Positions 1-11,769 of a DNA stretch of 64,000 bases are shown in pieces. The stretch lies in assembly GCA_013339765.2 (NCBI GenBank), contig CM023448.1, positions 26,798,551-26,862,550 on the forward strand, given 5' to 3'. The translations under genes were made by a program, and so were the position numbers. Numbering within the stretch: the first letter of the stretch is position 1; the number at the start of each line of letters is the position of its first letter. Source of the stretch: Haemaphysalis longicornis. Lineage: Eukaryota; Arthropoda; Arachnida; Ixodida; Ixodidae. Below the pieces are notes generated by a model. The model saw only the letters and a program-made list of their open reading frames with translations. It did not search any database and had not been told where the DNA came from.

Positions 1-168
1 TGGTTGATTTATTATTATGTGGCTTAACTCGCTGACGCTACAGATACGCAAGCGACGAGGCGCGCTGTAGTGGAGGGCTCCGGATTAATTTCGGTCACCT
101 GGGAATCTTCAATGTGCGCCGAAATCTCGAACACACGGGCGTTTTCGTTTTTGGCCTTCATCAGAAGT
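1..168 (-). mobile_element. Ruka-like SINE, headless copy cut by the window edge
   Basis: This is the body and 3' tail of the tick tRNA-derived SINE found eight more times here. Read on the minus strand it starts in the conserved segment around TTCTGATGAAGG, passes the landmark GGTGACCGAAATTAATCCGG and runs towards a TTAAGCC/TAAATCAA tail at the window edge. The tRNA-like head with A and B boxes is absent. The break lies at almost the same body position as in the headless copy at 42439-42595. Whether the element has a target duplication cannot be seen because its 3' end is at base 1. Confidence 0.8.
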
Positions 169-1556
169 GTAGTTGTATGACAGCGTCAGCAATGCAGTTT
201 CAATGTTTGAGAAGAGCTAGCTCTTTATGTTTGATTTCTAATACTTTTGATTGACAGCATATAACTTCGTTTATACAAAACTAGCTTTAAGCAAAGATAA
301 TTGTTTAGAGGAACTCGTTCGTTTGGGGGTCTATTACCTAATATGCGCAATTACGGGGTGAGTAAGCTGTCACGCACACACAAAAAGCCACAGCTAGCCG
401 CCGCTGCAGCTACAACTGCCAACCGACCACTACAGAAATGACCCCGCCTGGGCTCCCCGAATGCTGCATGGGCCAGTTCCAGTTACTTCAGCATGACCTA
501 CGGAAACGTGAGGAAGCTTCAACATCGCTTTCGCCAACGACTACCTGCATGCATAAGACGAGACGAGTATCACCTCTCTGTCACTCTTGTAGTGTTCGTT
601 AGGACATTGAACCTGCACTGTGTGCTGAAACTCAGCGTTAGCATAGGCTCACAGCCCTCGACTGCGTCTGCGACAAGGGCTGCGAAGGCCTTGCCTTTCT
701 CCGTGACCGGCTTTGAGGAAATTCTGTGAACGTTTGCACTGTGTGCGCGTTTGTGCGTCTTTCAGATTTGCGTTTCTAGAGTACTTATAGTGTCTGCGTG
801 CGTTTTTCTGTGCTGGTGTATTCATTCCTTGTCGTCATTTTCATTCCGTATCATAAAGGTATTCCTCCCTCCCAGTTTTCCTCGCAGAAGTTACGAAGAA
901 AACACCCGACAAAAAAAAAAAAAAAAAAAATGCTAGTGAATAGTCCTGTGCGAGTACAGTGAAAGACTCACATAAACGCTGTACCTTTTACGAGAAGTTA
1001 TAGATTTACCAACCAAGTGGTTGAAAAAGCGTAAGGCTAGCGACACCTGCGACAAAGATTTCCCTCGGTAATGATTACGCACCCTGAAGTCTCAGATCAC
1101 ACCTTCAAATGATTAATGCAACATCACGATCTGCAAACGCGCGAGCCGAATGATTCAGGACTCCCGTGCAAGCCTGCGCTGAAGCAGGCCGAACGCCAAA
1201 TTTTGTCCGAGCTGAAAAGCATTGTAAGGCACACGTGAATTTTTATTTGTCTGGTTATGACCGAGACAAGTCCACGAGACCGCGTACGGCGCAGGGAATC
1301 AGAGCCAGAGATAGCGGCAGCTAAGACAAGTCCGAGGTAAAATAAATAGCTAAGACAGGTGAAATGGAACATGCCGTCACTCCGATTCAAAGACTTTTAC
1401 TCGCCATCATCATCCCCGTTCAAGGTTTTTTCAGGGCGCTGCCATGCGCCAAAAATACAGCCTGATTGGCTTAGATCTTCTGGACAAAACTGGCAGCCAA
1501 TCGGAAAAGACCGGGAGCAAGAAGGCAGCGATAGGGAAAATTGCAATCAGGAGCCC
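169..1556. other. Unassigned non-coding stretch
   Basis: I see no recognisable gene, RNA or transposon here. The short open frames have no protein-like pattern. The only conspicuous feature is a run of 20 A at 911-930, which could be an old retroposed tail or simple slippage. No target duplication is evident around it. Confidence 0.5.
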
Positions 1557-1890
1557 ATTAAACCTGAAATACTTGTGAACACAAAAAGCAATAATAATTT
1601 TGAATGAATGATTCCTTAAAGATTGATTAATTTCGCAATGTTGTGTGATCACTTTGCATAAAAATACAAAGAGGGAACTCTGCTCTTTTGTTCGGCGCTG
1701 CAGTCGCTTCCGATCAGGATTCTATTTAAACTGAAATACTGGTGAACACCAAAAGCAATGACAATTTTTAATAAATGATTCTTTGAAGATTGAAAAATTT
1801 GGAAAGGTTGTATGATCACTTTGAATTAAAATTTAAAGTCGTAACTCTGCTCATGTATTTGGCCGTTTCGGCGCTGCGGTCGTTTCCGAT
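1557..1890. repeat. Tandem duplication, two ~160 bp units
   Basis: Unit 1 (1557-1714) and unit 2 (1724-1890) start with similar AT-rich sequence around CTGAAATACTxGTGAACACC. Both continue through AAAAGCAATxA, GATTCxTTxAAGATTGA and GTATGATCACTTTG/GTGTGATCACTTTG, and both end in TTCGGCGCTGC followed by GTCGxTTCCGAT. Identity looks roughly 75-80% by eye. The pair ends about 120 bp before the first candidate exon at 2009-2115, so it could be promoter-proximal. That role is inference only. Confidence 0.75.
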
Positions 1891-2205
1891 GTAATTTTTC
1901 CATCAAGTGGTGGCGGCGAGGTCGGCCGTGGTTGCGCGTTGTCCGTGTTGTTATTCATGTTTTTTGTGCGATATACCGTCGTAAAATGTGTTCGCCCTTT
2001 GTGGATAAAGCCTGCTTGCCACGTTGGAAACACGTGCGGTTAAGGATAAGCTGAAATACAGCGGCAAACGATCGAAGAACGGCGGCGTTTTCCTGTGCCC
2101 GGACAAAGAAGTTCGGTAAGTTCTTTTTTGCTGGACCTTTTGTAGCGCGACTAAGGTTCGGTGCCAGAAACGTGTTATTGGCTTGATTTCTCGTTTCCGC
2201 GTCAG

Positions 2206-2344
2206 TCTCACGCTGTGGTTCGTGCAAGCTAAATGCAATTTGCTGGCGCTGCTCGATATGTCTAGCGTTGCTGACGGACAGGTGGTGGGCGCAGCGGAGG
2301 GCCTTAGGAAGCTTGAAACAATTGCCGGTGCTCTTGATAACATC
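2206..2344 (+). CDS. Candidate first coding exon of an unrecognised host gene
   Basis: An open segment at 2009-2115 ends in a good donor, CG|GTAAGT at 2116. Exon 2 is preceded by TTCTCGTTTCCGCGTCAG, a good acceptor. Joining them (intron 90 bp) keeps one frame open across the junction. The first ATG of exon 2 is at 2258 with a G at -3 and begins MSSVADGQVVGAAEGLRK. Twenty-nine codons later a weak donor ATC|GTGAGG occurs at 2345. I do not recognise the protein. The upstream exon has no in-frame ATG after the stop at 2006-2008, so it may be 5' UTR. The splice signals and protein-like start are seen directly; the gene itself is inference. It could instead be a chance pairing of sites. Confidence 0.35.
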
Positions 2345-2888
2345 GTGAGGAATCGACGTGTTTTGTTTCGTATGCGGTTTTTATCGCATTAGGTCTATTT
2401 CTATATGCGGCCGTGCGGTTTCACCGTGCTTTTGTTTTATTTCGATAGCTGTGCCACTTTGAACAAAGCAAAATACAATGTGCGACTGCTTAACTTATCG
2501 GACGTAAAACTTCCCTTGAGAAAAATGAAAACCTTAAATAGTTTGAGAATCTTAACTTGGCAATAAAAGTGTTTTGATATTTTTTTATCGTCTTGTTACT
2601 GGCTGAAAACTATTTGTTTTCTTCAAACGGTTTGTAGTTCAGGAGCACATAGGCGGAGTATATTTCACATTGCTGTAAACGCTATCTACGCTTACATAGC
2701 ATTGGTTTTAAGCACCTTTCATCAATTCTGTGGTTAGGTCTTTTGACATAACTGTCTTGATAATAAAACAATCATTGAGTGAGTGTTCTTACTTCTCGGA
2801 ATGTGTAGTGTACTGTGAGCTTTTAACTTTGGCAGGTAACGACGTTTGTGCTTATGTAACTTTTCTTTGCAACCTTTTCATTTAAAAG

Positions 2889-2940
2889 TGGCTGGAGCTT
2901 CAGGACGGGGGCTGTCTGGCAAGATGAAAAGCAATAACAG
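2889..2940 (+). other. Possible internal exon
   Basis: A pyrimidine-rich tract ending TTTAAAAG precedes 52 bases that end in AATAACAG|GTACGT, a strong donor match. One frame stays open through it and includes an ATG near 2923. It does not join in frame to the exon ending at 2344 using the sites I chose, so it may be a 5' UTR exon, part of another transcript, or chance. Confidence 0.22.
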
Positions 2941-4034
2941 GTACGTACTGCATTTATGTTGCCGATATAGGAACCCAGAAATAGAAACTGGACCTATAAG
3001 TATGCGTTTGAGTGATTTGGGGCCTTTGCAGCAGGAATTATGCCCACCTAACTTGTGGGAGTTGTTTATTCTTGCATTACCACAGGAATAATAGTAGTAG
3101 GTAGGCCTTTCAGCGGTAGGATGCTCTGCATGTTTAGGACAGTTGAATTATGTTGAATGTAGCTTTTTATACGTGCAGAAAGTGAATTCCTGTTTTATAT
3201 TTCTTTTGCACACGATGTAGTGCCTGTGCAAACCAGGTTTTCTGGGTGAAGAGTCCTTCAACATCTGCTTGAGGCTGGGCAGCTGTGCAGTCCCAGTGCC
3301 GCAAGAAGTAATTGGAATGCTGGAGCTGGGGCCAAACTCGGGTCTGTGTAGCTGCACCAGCGGTAACTGACAGCAGCATATCATATACACATGCATATCG
3401 GCCACAATATCCCCTCTATACCTATGGACCCTTCTGTATTACCGTGTCACTGAGCATTATGCATTGGATGTTGGATGCCACGCCAGTGGAGTGATGGTGC
3501 TCTCAGCAGACACTTCTGGCAGCATAGCCTGCATGCTTCCAGTGAATGTGAGCTAGTCAAGCTGAATCTCTTGCAGATACAGGAAGGCACTGTTCTTTTC
3601 TCTGAATACAGACTCCTGACATCCTTTCGCGCTACCTATGCACTGAATTTACATGGCTTCCTTGTCAGTGGTCAGTTAATCAGCCGGCTGTTTTGCGATG
3701 GGTTAAGCAAAATAAAATAAAAAAACAGTGGGGAGGTTATGCTGGGTGTGCGTGCAAGGTCCCAAAGTTATTTGTGAACTTGAGTTGTAAATTGATCTGT
3801 CAATTGAATTTCTTTCCCTTTTTTTGCATTCAAGCTCAGCCACCCCTTTCTCTGAAATAAGATCATGTCTATGCTACTGAGCTGCACTGTTGGTGGCCCC
3901 TGGAGTGAGGCATCTTTATGCTTCATTTCTTTATGTCGACGGCATACTGTGACTGCTCAAAATGCTGTAAGCACAGTGCTTACATTATGCGCACAGGCTC
4001 AGTTGTGTGAGTTCAAATTCATTTCAACCAAATA

Positions 4035-4273
4035 ACCTGCCGAGGTGGCTCAGTGGCAAGGCGTTGCGCTGCTGAGCACGAGGTCGCGGGTTCGATTTTC
4101 GGCTGCGGCGGCCGCTTTTCTGATGGAGGCGAAAAGCAAAAATGCCCGTGTGTGCAAGATTTCGGCGCACGTTAAAGATCCCCAGGTGGTCAAAATTAAT
4201 CCGGAGCCCTCCATTACGGCGCGCCTCATTGCCTGCGTTGCGTCGGCGTGTTAAACCCTACAATCAATCAATC
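4035..4273 (+). mobile_element. Full-length Ruka-like SINE with perfect target duplication
   Basis: The element has a tRNA-like head with an A box (TGGCTCAGTGG, from about 4046) and a B box (GGTTCGATTTT, from about 4089). The body holds the hairpin GCTTTTC/GAAAAGC (4114-4120 with 4131-4137) and the tail is ACAATCAATCAATC. The 16 bases TCATTTCAACCAAATA at 4019-4034 are repeated exactly at 4272-4287, which fixes both ends and shows insertion by target-primed reverse transcription. The exact duplication and nearly consensus sequence suggest a young copy. RNA polymerase III transcription is known for this class. A reading frame across it is accidental. Confidence 0.95.
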
Positions 4274-4766
4274 ATTTCAACCAAATAGATTTTTGTCGGA
4301 GCAAAACGAACCGTTGGGCTTTCTTTGCCATATTTTGTTATTCTTGCTCATTAATTAAAAATATATTTTTTTTTCATCTATATAAAATGGCTTTAGTGCC
4401 TCTAAATGTGTGCAGACAAACGTTTACATGCTGGGTTCTGTTTTTAAATGAGGCATAGCCACATGCTACTCAAGATCATGAGTTTGCTTTCTCGAATCAA
4501 GAATTGACAATTTAGATTCTTTCGGGCCAATAAAGTGACTGCACATGTTGATGGGGTGGTAATTCTGGCGAGGCATCAACCGCCTGGTCATCATATTGAA
4601 CATATATTTGGCTAGATAGTGTGCGAAGGATGTGAAAAAAACAAATTGTACCAAAACAATGTAAATTAGGTGCAGTCAAAAGTTTTGTTCTTTGCACTAT
4701 AGGGTAATGTTAGTACCTAAGCAGCATTTACTGTATTCACAAGCTTGAGACACTGACAGCATAATG

Positions 4767-5000
4767 CACCCGCAGCTAGGCTCAGTGGCTAAGGTGTGGT
4801 GCTGAGCCCATATATGCTGGTTTGATCTTGGCCACGGTGGCTGCTTTTCTGATGGAGGCGAAAAGCGAAAACACCCTTGTCTCGAGATTCAGCATAAGTT
4901 AGTTTGCCAGGTGCTCAAAATTAATCCGGAGCCCTCCACTACTGCACGCCTCATAGCCCATGTGCAGCTTCAGCGTGTTAAACCCTGCAATCAGTCAATC
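4767..5000 (+). mobile_element. Ruka-like SINE, older diverged copy
   Basis: The copy spans head to tail: GGCTCAGTGGCTAAGG near the A box, the hairpin segment GCTTTTCTGATGGAGGCGAA, AAAATTAATCCGGAGCCC, and a CAATCAGTCAATC tail. An imperfect duplication flanks it (GACAGCATAATG at 4755-4766 against GACGGCATAACG at 5002-5013, 10 of 12). Several substitutions in the head (TTTGATCTTGG in the B box) suggest it is older than the copy 500 bp upstream and probably no longer transcribed. Confidence 0.9.
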
Positions 5001-5109
5001 CGACGGCATAACGTAATCACGTGATTTTTATCAGAGCCTTTTGGTGGGATGAGGGGGCAAACGTCGATAGCCCTGGCAAATAAAATGCATCAATGGTACG
5101 GATAGGTAG

Positions 5110-5357
5110 ATGATGATGATGATTGATTGATTGGGGGGTTTAACGCGTTGACGCAACGCCGGCATAAGGCGCGCCGCAGTGGAGGGCTCCGGATTAATTT
5201 TGGCCACCTGGGGATCTTTAACGTGCGCCGAAATCTCGTACACGCGTGCGTTTTTTGCTTTTCGCCTCCATCAGAAAAGCGGCCGCAGCAGCCGGGAATC
5301 GAACCCGCAACCTCGTGCTCAGCAGCGCAATGCCTTAGCCACTTAGCCACTGCGGCA
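5110..5357 (-). mobile_element. Full-length Ruka-like SINE
   Basis: On the minus strand the order is A box, B box (GGGTTCGATTCCC), hairpin GCTTTTCTGATGGAGGCGAA, the GGATTAATTTT landmark, then a tail made of GATT and GAT repeats on the plus strand (5110-5133). The flanks GGTACGGATAGGTAG (5095-5109) and GGTACAGATGGGTAG (5358-5372) match at 13 of 15 and look like the target duplication. It lies in opposite orientation to the two copies just upstream, so a hairpin between them is possible in read-through RNA. Confidence 0.92.
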
Positions 5358-5372
5358 GGTACAGATGGGTAG

Positions 5373-6020
5373 GTTTACCTAAAGTAGCCCATGCTGGCTT
5401 GTGCTCCTGCATGGTCTACTATAGGTAGATGTTGGGGCAGCAAGGCAGCGCTCCCTAATGATTTGGCCGCAACCCCCTGTGTACCAAGCAGGGGTACCTG
5501 AAAACTGTCCATCATTTTTTAATACCTCAAAAGCTTCTCTCATTGGTGATCGGGCACAAATAAGATTTCATTTCGTTGTTGCTTATAGTCTTGCTCTTCT
5601 GATCAAGATCGGTCTAAAAAAGCACAGAGAACATAGTGTATGCTAATTTTGAATTTTGCCCTTCCAATAATAATGCCAAAGACAACCCCGTACCGTGTTT
5701 ACTGAATTGTAATGTGACCACGATTGTAGCGTGAGGGGTGACTTCATCGCATAAAAAAGAAAAATTAAAACCACTAAAGTAACTCAAAGGGTAACTTTCT
5801 GTTGTGCCAAAAAAAAAAAAAAAAGCGCCGCCAAAGTACTCGCGTGAGGCCAGTGGAATTATGGAAAAGCACATTTATTTTTCAAACACTTGGGCTAGGC
5901 GCCCACCTTTGACACTTATAACTTCGCAGGAAGCCCATCTGTCGAGCGATATCACTTGTTTTGAGCTGTATCAGCTCAACACTGACCGCCAAAAGGCGGT
6001 TACACTGTTTGGTGACGAAA
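5373..6020. other. Unassigned spacer with an A-rich run
   Basis: No gene or repeat is recognised. An A-run at about 5810-5823 sits between short, non-protein-like frames. Confidence 0.5.
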
Positions 6021-7140
6021 TCAGCAACACCCTTTTGTAATTCGACGTGGCAGCTGTAGCAAGGCCCTCGGAAACTTTTTGGGCAGGGTTCGCATGTAAA
6101 AAGGCGCTCTCGCAGTAGCTGCCATCCACAGACGGTCGATGTTGACTCTTCGGGGAGCTGCCGAATTCCCGATTTCTTGAGCCATTAAAATAGCATGGGT
6201 CATACTGAGTGCAACACGTTGCCGTAACAAGGGGAGCGGCGTCTGGAGCGTTTCTGGGAAGACCGTCGCCTTCACTGCCTTGTAATCCACTTTGTTTTGG
6301 CTCTTGTACTTGTAGACAATCCTCTCTTGTTGAAACATTGAAAAAAACTTGGTCAGCCTCATGGGTCCTGCCACAGTTTGGACAGCGCTTCTCAGTTTAA
6401 GTACAGGCCTTCAACTAATGGTCGTATCCACAGCGTGGGCAGCGCAACTTTTGCGTGCACGTTCCAGCGATATGACCGAAACGATGGCAGCGTGTGCGCT
6501 GCACTGGCTTTTCTTCGTAGTCGTACAACTGGTGTCGGGAGTATCCCAGGATGACATAATGTGGTTTTGTGTTTGTGCTGAAAATATTCTGTATAACCTT
6601 TGACGTGCCCATGCACCGTGCCTATTGTGCTGTTGTTCTCTGCTGCATGCTGCGAAGTATTTCTATGTCGGAAATGGTCTGGGGTACTTCCCTGATAACT
6701 GCAACAGCACAGCTTGCAGGGCGCGGTTCATAGACACGCATGGAAAGGTCCTCCCGATCACTGTTATTTGCAGGAGACGTTCAGTAGCCTCGGCATTCTT
6801 CGTGTGTATAGCCATGACGTTGAGCCTGTCATTTGGCCGCGGCTCCATCAGCCCGTCCGGTTCGTTACCTTCCAGGCTTTACTATCAGCGATAGAGCATT
6901 GAAACGAATAATTTTTAATCCATTGGTTTCGAATCACAGTAGAGCCAAGCTTTCAGACGCTTGGAGGAGCACTGCTAGCCGCGACAGATAGAGATCTTTT
7001 AGATCCTCGACGTCGCTTGGGAATCGCAACAAGTTGAAACTTCCCCTCGTTTGAGCTGAGTGTGCCGTCATTACCATACTCATAGTTCATGGTGGTCGAA
7101 GACTCGGAAGAGGTAAAGCTGATGTCGTGATCCATACCTT
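6020..7140 (-). pseudogene. LINE ORF1 (gag-like) relic with zinc knuckle
   Basis: Minus-strand frames read successively as an N-terminal segment rich in Ser/Lys/Arg (7135 to 6953), a middle segment containing NDRLNVMAIHTKNAEATERL (near 6830-6770), and a segment at 6612-6415 with CHRFGHIAGTC followed by RCPRCG. The last is a CCHC-type zinc knuckle cluster. This order is typical of the nucleic-acid-binding ORF1 of arthropod non-LTR retrotransposons. Frames change at least twice and stops interrupt them, so the copy is dead. No endonuclease or reverse transcriptase follows, so it is a fragment. I cannot place its clade. Confidence 0.6.
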
Positions 7141-10100
7141 CAGTAGTGATGTCAACGCGTAGGGCTGCAATCGATTCTGTGGGTCACTCCCTGTAGAGAT
7201 AAACGTTGCCGGTGGTTGGCGCGGAAGACTCTGCGAAGCATCAGAAGTTGAAGGTTGACCTGCGCCCCAGGAGTAGCTGCAGCCATCAAGCACAGAAGTC
7301 GTAGCGGGCGGATGGGGCAGCCCGGAGGCTGCGCGGAGCCCGCGCGTAGCATCGTGAGCGTTCGAGAACACTGTTACAACCCTGTTTTCTGTGTGAATTC
7401 GCGAGTGAGCACAAAAAGGCTGCCCTAAGGAAAGAGGTGGCCGTCGAAAAAAACACGATTTCATACGTCAGCGAACCAGCGGCAATCGTCCACATCGCCG
7501 CATATAAATTAGGATGAATACTGAAACACATGTATTTTCCACAGAAACCTAAAATCGAAATAATTTTTTTCCCATTGTGATACAAAACATACTAATAACA
7601 TGTGGGCTATGTTTTCGTGCAGGACAAAAAGGTCGTGTATTAGTTTTTCGGTTCCGGGTTTTGGCTCGTTGCGACACCATGAATAAGACAAATTGGGCTG
7701 CCACGGGCAGGTTCATTCAATTTGAACGAAATTGTACTTTGTTTTTATCGCTCTGTAAAAGATTCAAAGCTTATTCTACTTGTCGCCAGCAGTGCAAATA
7801 ACGTGAACTTTGAAGTTTTTATTGATTGTTTTATTTATGTACAATGGCCATCACGCAAGTTTCGGTTTTGTGTTGCGACTGAGTCTATTTTGGCAGCACA
7901 TTTCGTGTTGTCGACCTGTCGCATAAAAGTTGTTTTATCGTCAAATCGGTCACTCCCTCTACCTCTCACATCCGCTTCCTACGAAAGCTCCCCATCGATT
8001 GCCGAACACCTGCTTAGGGTCTCTCTGCGGAGTGCTCGGCTGTTTATGGTGATGCAACACCAAAATAGTGTGAAACCAAAGGCGACCAAGGGCATCAAAA
8101 AGAAATCGCAGAAGATGTACACAATAAGGTATAGATTTCGATGCAACATATTCATGCAACGCAAAGTTGATAATACAAGCCAATCTCATTTATCTGTTTG
8201 AATGCCAAAGCTCTCATAAGTAATGTCTCGAAAGGTCATACATCACCTCGCAATGTCATTGACCTTTCGGGGGGCAAATGGGGCAGGTGGGACGTCACTC
8301 ACTTGATCCGCTGCAAGAGGCATCGCAGCTGCGCTGGCTTGGTACCTTACCGCTGTGATACCACGTGACTAGGCGAAAGTTTACCCGCTGCTCTGACGGC
8401 GTTTAGTCTTTCAGTTTTTCGCCGTGGACGGCGCACTGTATCGGGAATATGTGCAGCGTTTCATCGCAAGAAGCAGGCTGAAACCAGTCATGCAGCAGAT
8501 ATAGCTGGACGGCTTGCGGCATGCAGCGAATTTAAGCGAGGCAAAATGTAGTGGAACCCTCTGTCATAATCTTCCAAACCACGCCAAACATAGTGTAACA
8601 AGAAGAGGAGTAAGCGAACAGTGGACCGTAGCGCCATAGTCATCGTACACCAGCGAAGACGAAGACGGTTGGTGCGAGACATTGCTCGATCTGGGATCGC
8701 CGACTTGTAAATAGGTTGCACCTCTTGTGTAAATAGATCGCTTCAGCACCGTTCACTGTTCATGCCATTCATCCTGCCACCCCGTAACAACATCTTTCCC
8801 CTAACATAACTTGGTCTACAGGTGCTAAACCTTAGCCACTCTTTGGTATATCAAAACAGGTCAAAGGTGGCATTCAAAGAAGGAGAAATGGGGCGTCGGG
8901 TGTAGCTCACGTGTCTGAAAGACTCCGAGAATCGTCTTTGGACTTGGAACATGCGTATAGGAGTGTTAATTATGGCGAAGGCCCGTGAAGTTCTTAAATG
9001 ACAGGTTTTCGCCGTAATCCTCGCGGAGAGCCTTATGAAGAGCTGCTTTCACTACGTCTACGTGAAATTCTATGTTCCTGCAAAGAAATAGAAGGAGAAA
9101 AGTGGATGTTACCACTGATATATAACAATAGTCTCCCACACAGAATCCGTCGCTGCACAGCGAAACACTTTCAAACTACAAAATTTTGTTTAGTAACCTC
9201 CCGCCAATACCACTCAACTACCCGTGAAATGGCCTCTTTCTAGTTTTATTTATCTCGTTTTCCCTTCTGTGTCCGCATTTTGTATTGATTCTCGAATGCT
9301 TACGCTGCTTTTCGGTTTACGTGATAATTTCCCATGTTATTTTATTGTTTTGCCGCGCTCCCACATGTAATCACTCCCAAGGGGCCTTTAAAGCGAGTGA
9401 TAGATAAATTATAATTGGTATTATACCAAAACTTGTAATAAGCAGTCTGTTGAAACCAAGGAAGAACAAGTCTTAGATTATGCTATTTGTTAAAGCTAGA
9501 ATTTGGAAGTAACGCATCAACTACGGCTTTGAGGCCAGCGTTAGTAGATATTTACGAAGAAGTTTAGACAGCCCGGCGAGGTAACGTGAAACGAGGTGGC
9601 CAAGGAATCTTAAATCCATCCCTGGAACGCGTCCCTCGGGCTAGGCAGCACAACACTTAGAGTACAGGGCCATCGCGGTGAAGTGTCTAGCTGTTTGTTT
9701 ATCGTGTCGTTTTCATAGCCAATTTCTCCCAAGATTCGTACCCCCCTTAAAAATGCTCGCGCAGAAAAATATAGGAAGTTAATGCCTTGCTTAGGGCTTA
9801 CAGGGGGAAGGTGGTTCAAGAAGGGGCCCAGAGAAATAAGCCATAAGAAGTATCCAATTCACGAAAGACACCACCACTGCCGCTAAACTGCAAAATAGTT
9901 CTTCAGAATTGTATGCAGTTCTCTGGTTAACACAGTAATCTGAGAAAGGCCTTGCCAACCTGATAATGCCCACCTGATAAAGCGGCAGTACTACATTCGT
10001 AAAACGAGGAACCATGGCAAAAAAGCGTAGGATGATTAGACTGTGTAGGGGCCAGACGTTAAGTTCGTAGTCCGCGTGCATGTTGTTAAAGCAACGATCA

Positions 10101-10970
10101 TGCTATTTGGTTTTATGCATGCCACACAAACTGTGAAATAATAAAATAATACCATACCAAAAATAATGCGGTTATGTTCTGATAGTGCGAATAAGTTTTC
10201 TTCAGGGCATGTATGCTGAACAAGGCCGAGTGTTTCTGCTGGCACCGGCCGAATGCTCAGTTGAACAGACATCCTTTAGGTCTCATAGCACGTTAGTTTC
10301 GATCGCGGGCCGGTGTTCAGTAACCTGCATGACTGGAATTCTTTTTTAAATCTCTGGTTGCAACAAATTTTCTGCGTGCACAGACCGCTTTGCTTGTTTG
10401 AGAAAATGTTGCACTTAAGGTGATGCATAAAGAGAAGGAATACTGAAATTGACACTTTTTGGAATAAAAGTGGTAGGGTGTGACACCAATGTCCGCACCT
10501 TAAAACACGTAATCTAGTGCAATACAGTCACCCTATCTTATCAACCTGTACTAATGATATTGACAAAATGCGTGCTTTAATGTTTCGTAAAGTTATACCT
10601 CTTCTTGGAGGTGGCGCCGCTTGCGTTTTACAAGGCTACTTCCGGAACGCTATCAAAAAGTCTGATGAGCGTCATATTCAGCAAAATTTATTCGTTAAGT
10701 TTGTTTTTCCGTCATCAGCGAAGCTTTGTTTTCCGGGTGCTTCTAAGGTTCCTTCCCTTTGTAGTTTTTCTTTCTTTTTTCATTTACGCTTATTTCTTCT
10801 TGCGTTGGATCAGAAAAAAAGTCGCAGCCGAGGCATTGTATTCTCAGGCTACACTGTACAACGTATAAGAGCACAGTGGACAGCCCCATTCCTTTGAAAA
10901 TCTGCCCCGAATGAGGCACATAAGTTATAGCCCTACATTCTTCCAGAAAATGTTCGCTATTGGTCTAAGG
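7141..10970. other. Largely unassigned DNA
   Basis: I recognise no gene. At about 9340-9415 a stretch with CCCACATGTAATCACTCCCA, then GGGGCCTTTAAAGCGAGTGA and TAGATAAATTAT, resembles the 3' end of a CR1-like LINE on the plus strand. This is a weak call from composition and the short tail. Open frames at 7722-8201 and 10517-10897 are low in protein-like features and I leave them uncalled. Confidence 0.4.
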
Positions 10971-11466
10971 TTAGTGAATGTGAATTAAATTAGAGCTTGT
11001 CCATGCGATGTATTGGAGACCGTCGCTGGGATCACTCACATGAGCCGGATGTACGTGCTGCCCCACATGCCGACGAACCAGCCAGCGTGTTTTGTACTCT
11101 CGCATCGCCTTCCCCACCTTCTCGGGTAGCCTATAGTTAAACACATTCTCCATGGCGTACCAGTCGTAGTAGAGCAACCATGGAGGCAACCACCCTGCGA
11201 TGTCAAAAACCGACGTTTCTTGCTGGATGGTATCCACTGTGAATATGCCTGGACCAACCACAAACGCATCCCATGGACACATCGTCGCTAGAGGCCATTT
11301 GTAATTTGCTCTTCAACAAGATAAAATTTAACAAAATCGGAGTGCATGTCCAGTAGTTTCGAGCATAGCCCTCGCCAGCCATAGGCAGCCTGCGTATCAA
11401 ACTGGCCGGCACCAAGTACACGTTTTTTCTCAGCGGAGGGACGACCACGAGGGCGGCAAGGGGCAT
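10971..11466 (-). pseudogene. Unrecognised protein-like ORF with one frameshift
   Basis: Two overlapping minus-strand frames meet near 11280. The upstream one (11466 to 11203) contains NVYLVPASLIRRLPMAGEGY. The downstream one (11282 to 10971) contains PWDAFVVGPGIF and GWLPPWLLYYDWYAMENVFN, and is unusually rich in Trp and Tyr for random DNA. One frameshift would join them. I thought of the large tick M13 peptidase family because of the NVYLVPASLI segment, but no HExxH or other catalytic motif is visible, so I assign no function. It may be a processed pseudogene or a decayed exon. Confidence 0.3.
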
Positions 11467-11769
11467 TTATTAGTTTTCTTGTTGCTTCAAAAGCATTTTT
11501 TCCGATTGTTCGTCGGTTTTACTCTTCTGCTTCTGCCGAAACGTCTTTCCGGGCAGGTCTATACAAGTCCCCAAGCAGTGTTATAGTATGTGTTTTTACG
11601 GGGGAATCATTTTGAGAACCTCACTCAGGTGGCCGGCTCCCTCCCAGCTGTCGCACATGTTTTCAACATGCCCAACCCCCTTTGTTGTATCGCCGAGATT
11701 CGGGCAGCATCCGACGTGGGTTTTGCCACGAGGCACTACTCAATGTGTTCCATGGACACAGTAAACCAC

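Noticed and set aside
4114..4137. Hammerhead ribozyme core in the SINE body (CTGATGG...GAAA)
   Set aside because: CTGATG and GAAA are present, but the conserved A after CTGATG is G and there is no room for stem II. The segment is better explained as a simple hairpin GCTTTTC/GAAAAGC.
10971..11466. M13 (neprilysin-like) peptidase gene
   Set aside because: One segment (NVYLVPASLI) suggested it, but no HExxH, downstream ExxxD or other family landmark is visible.
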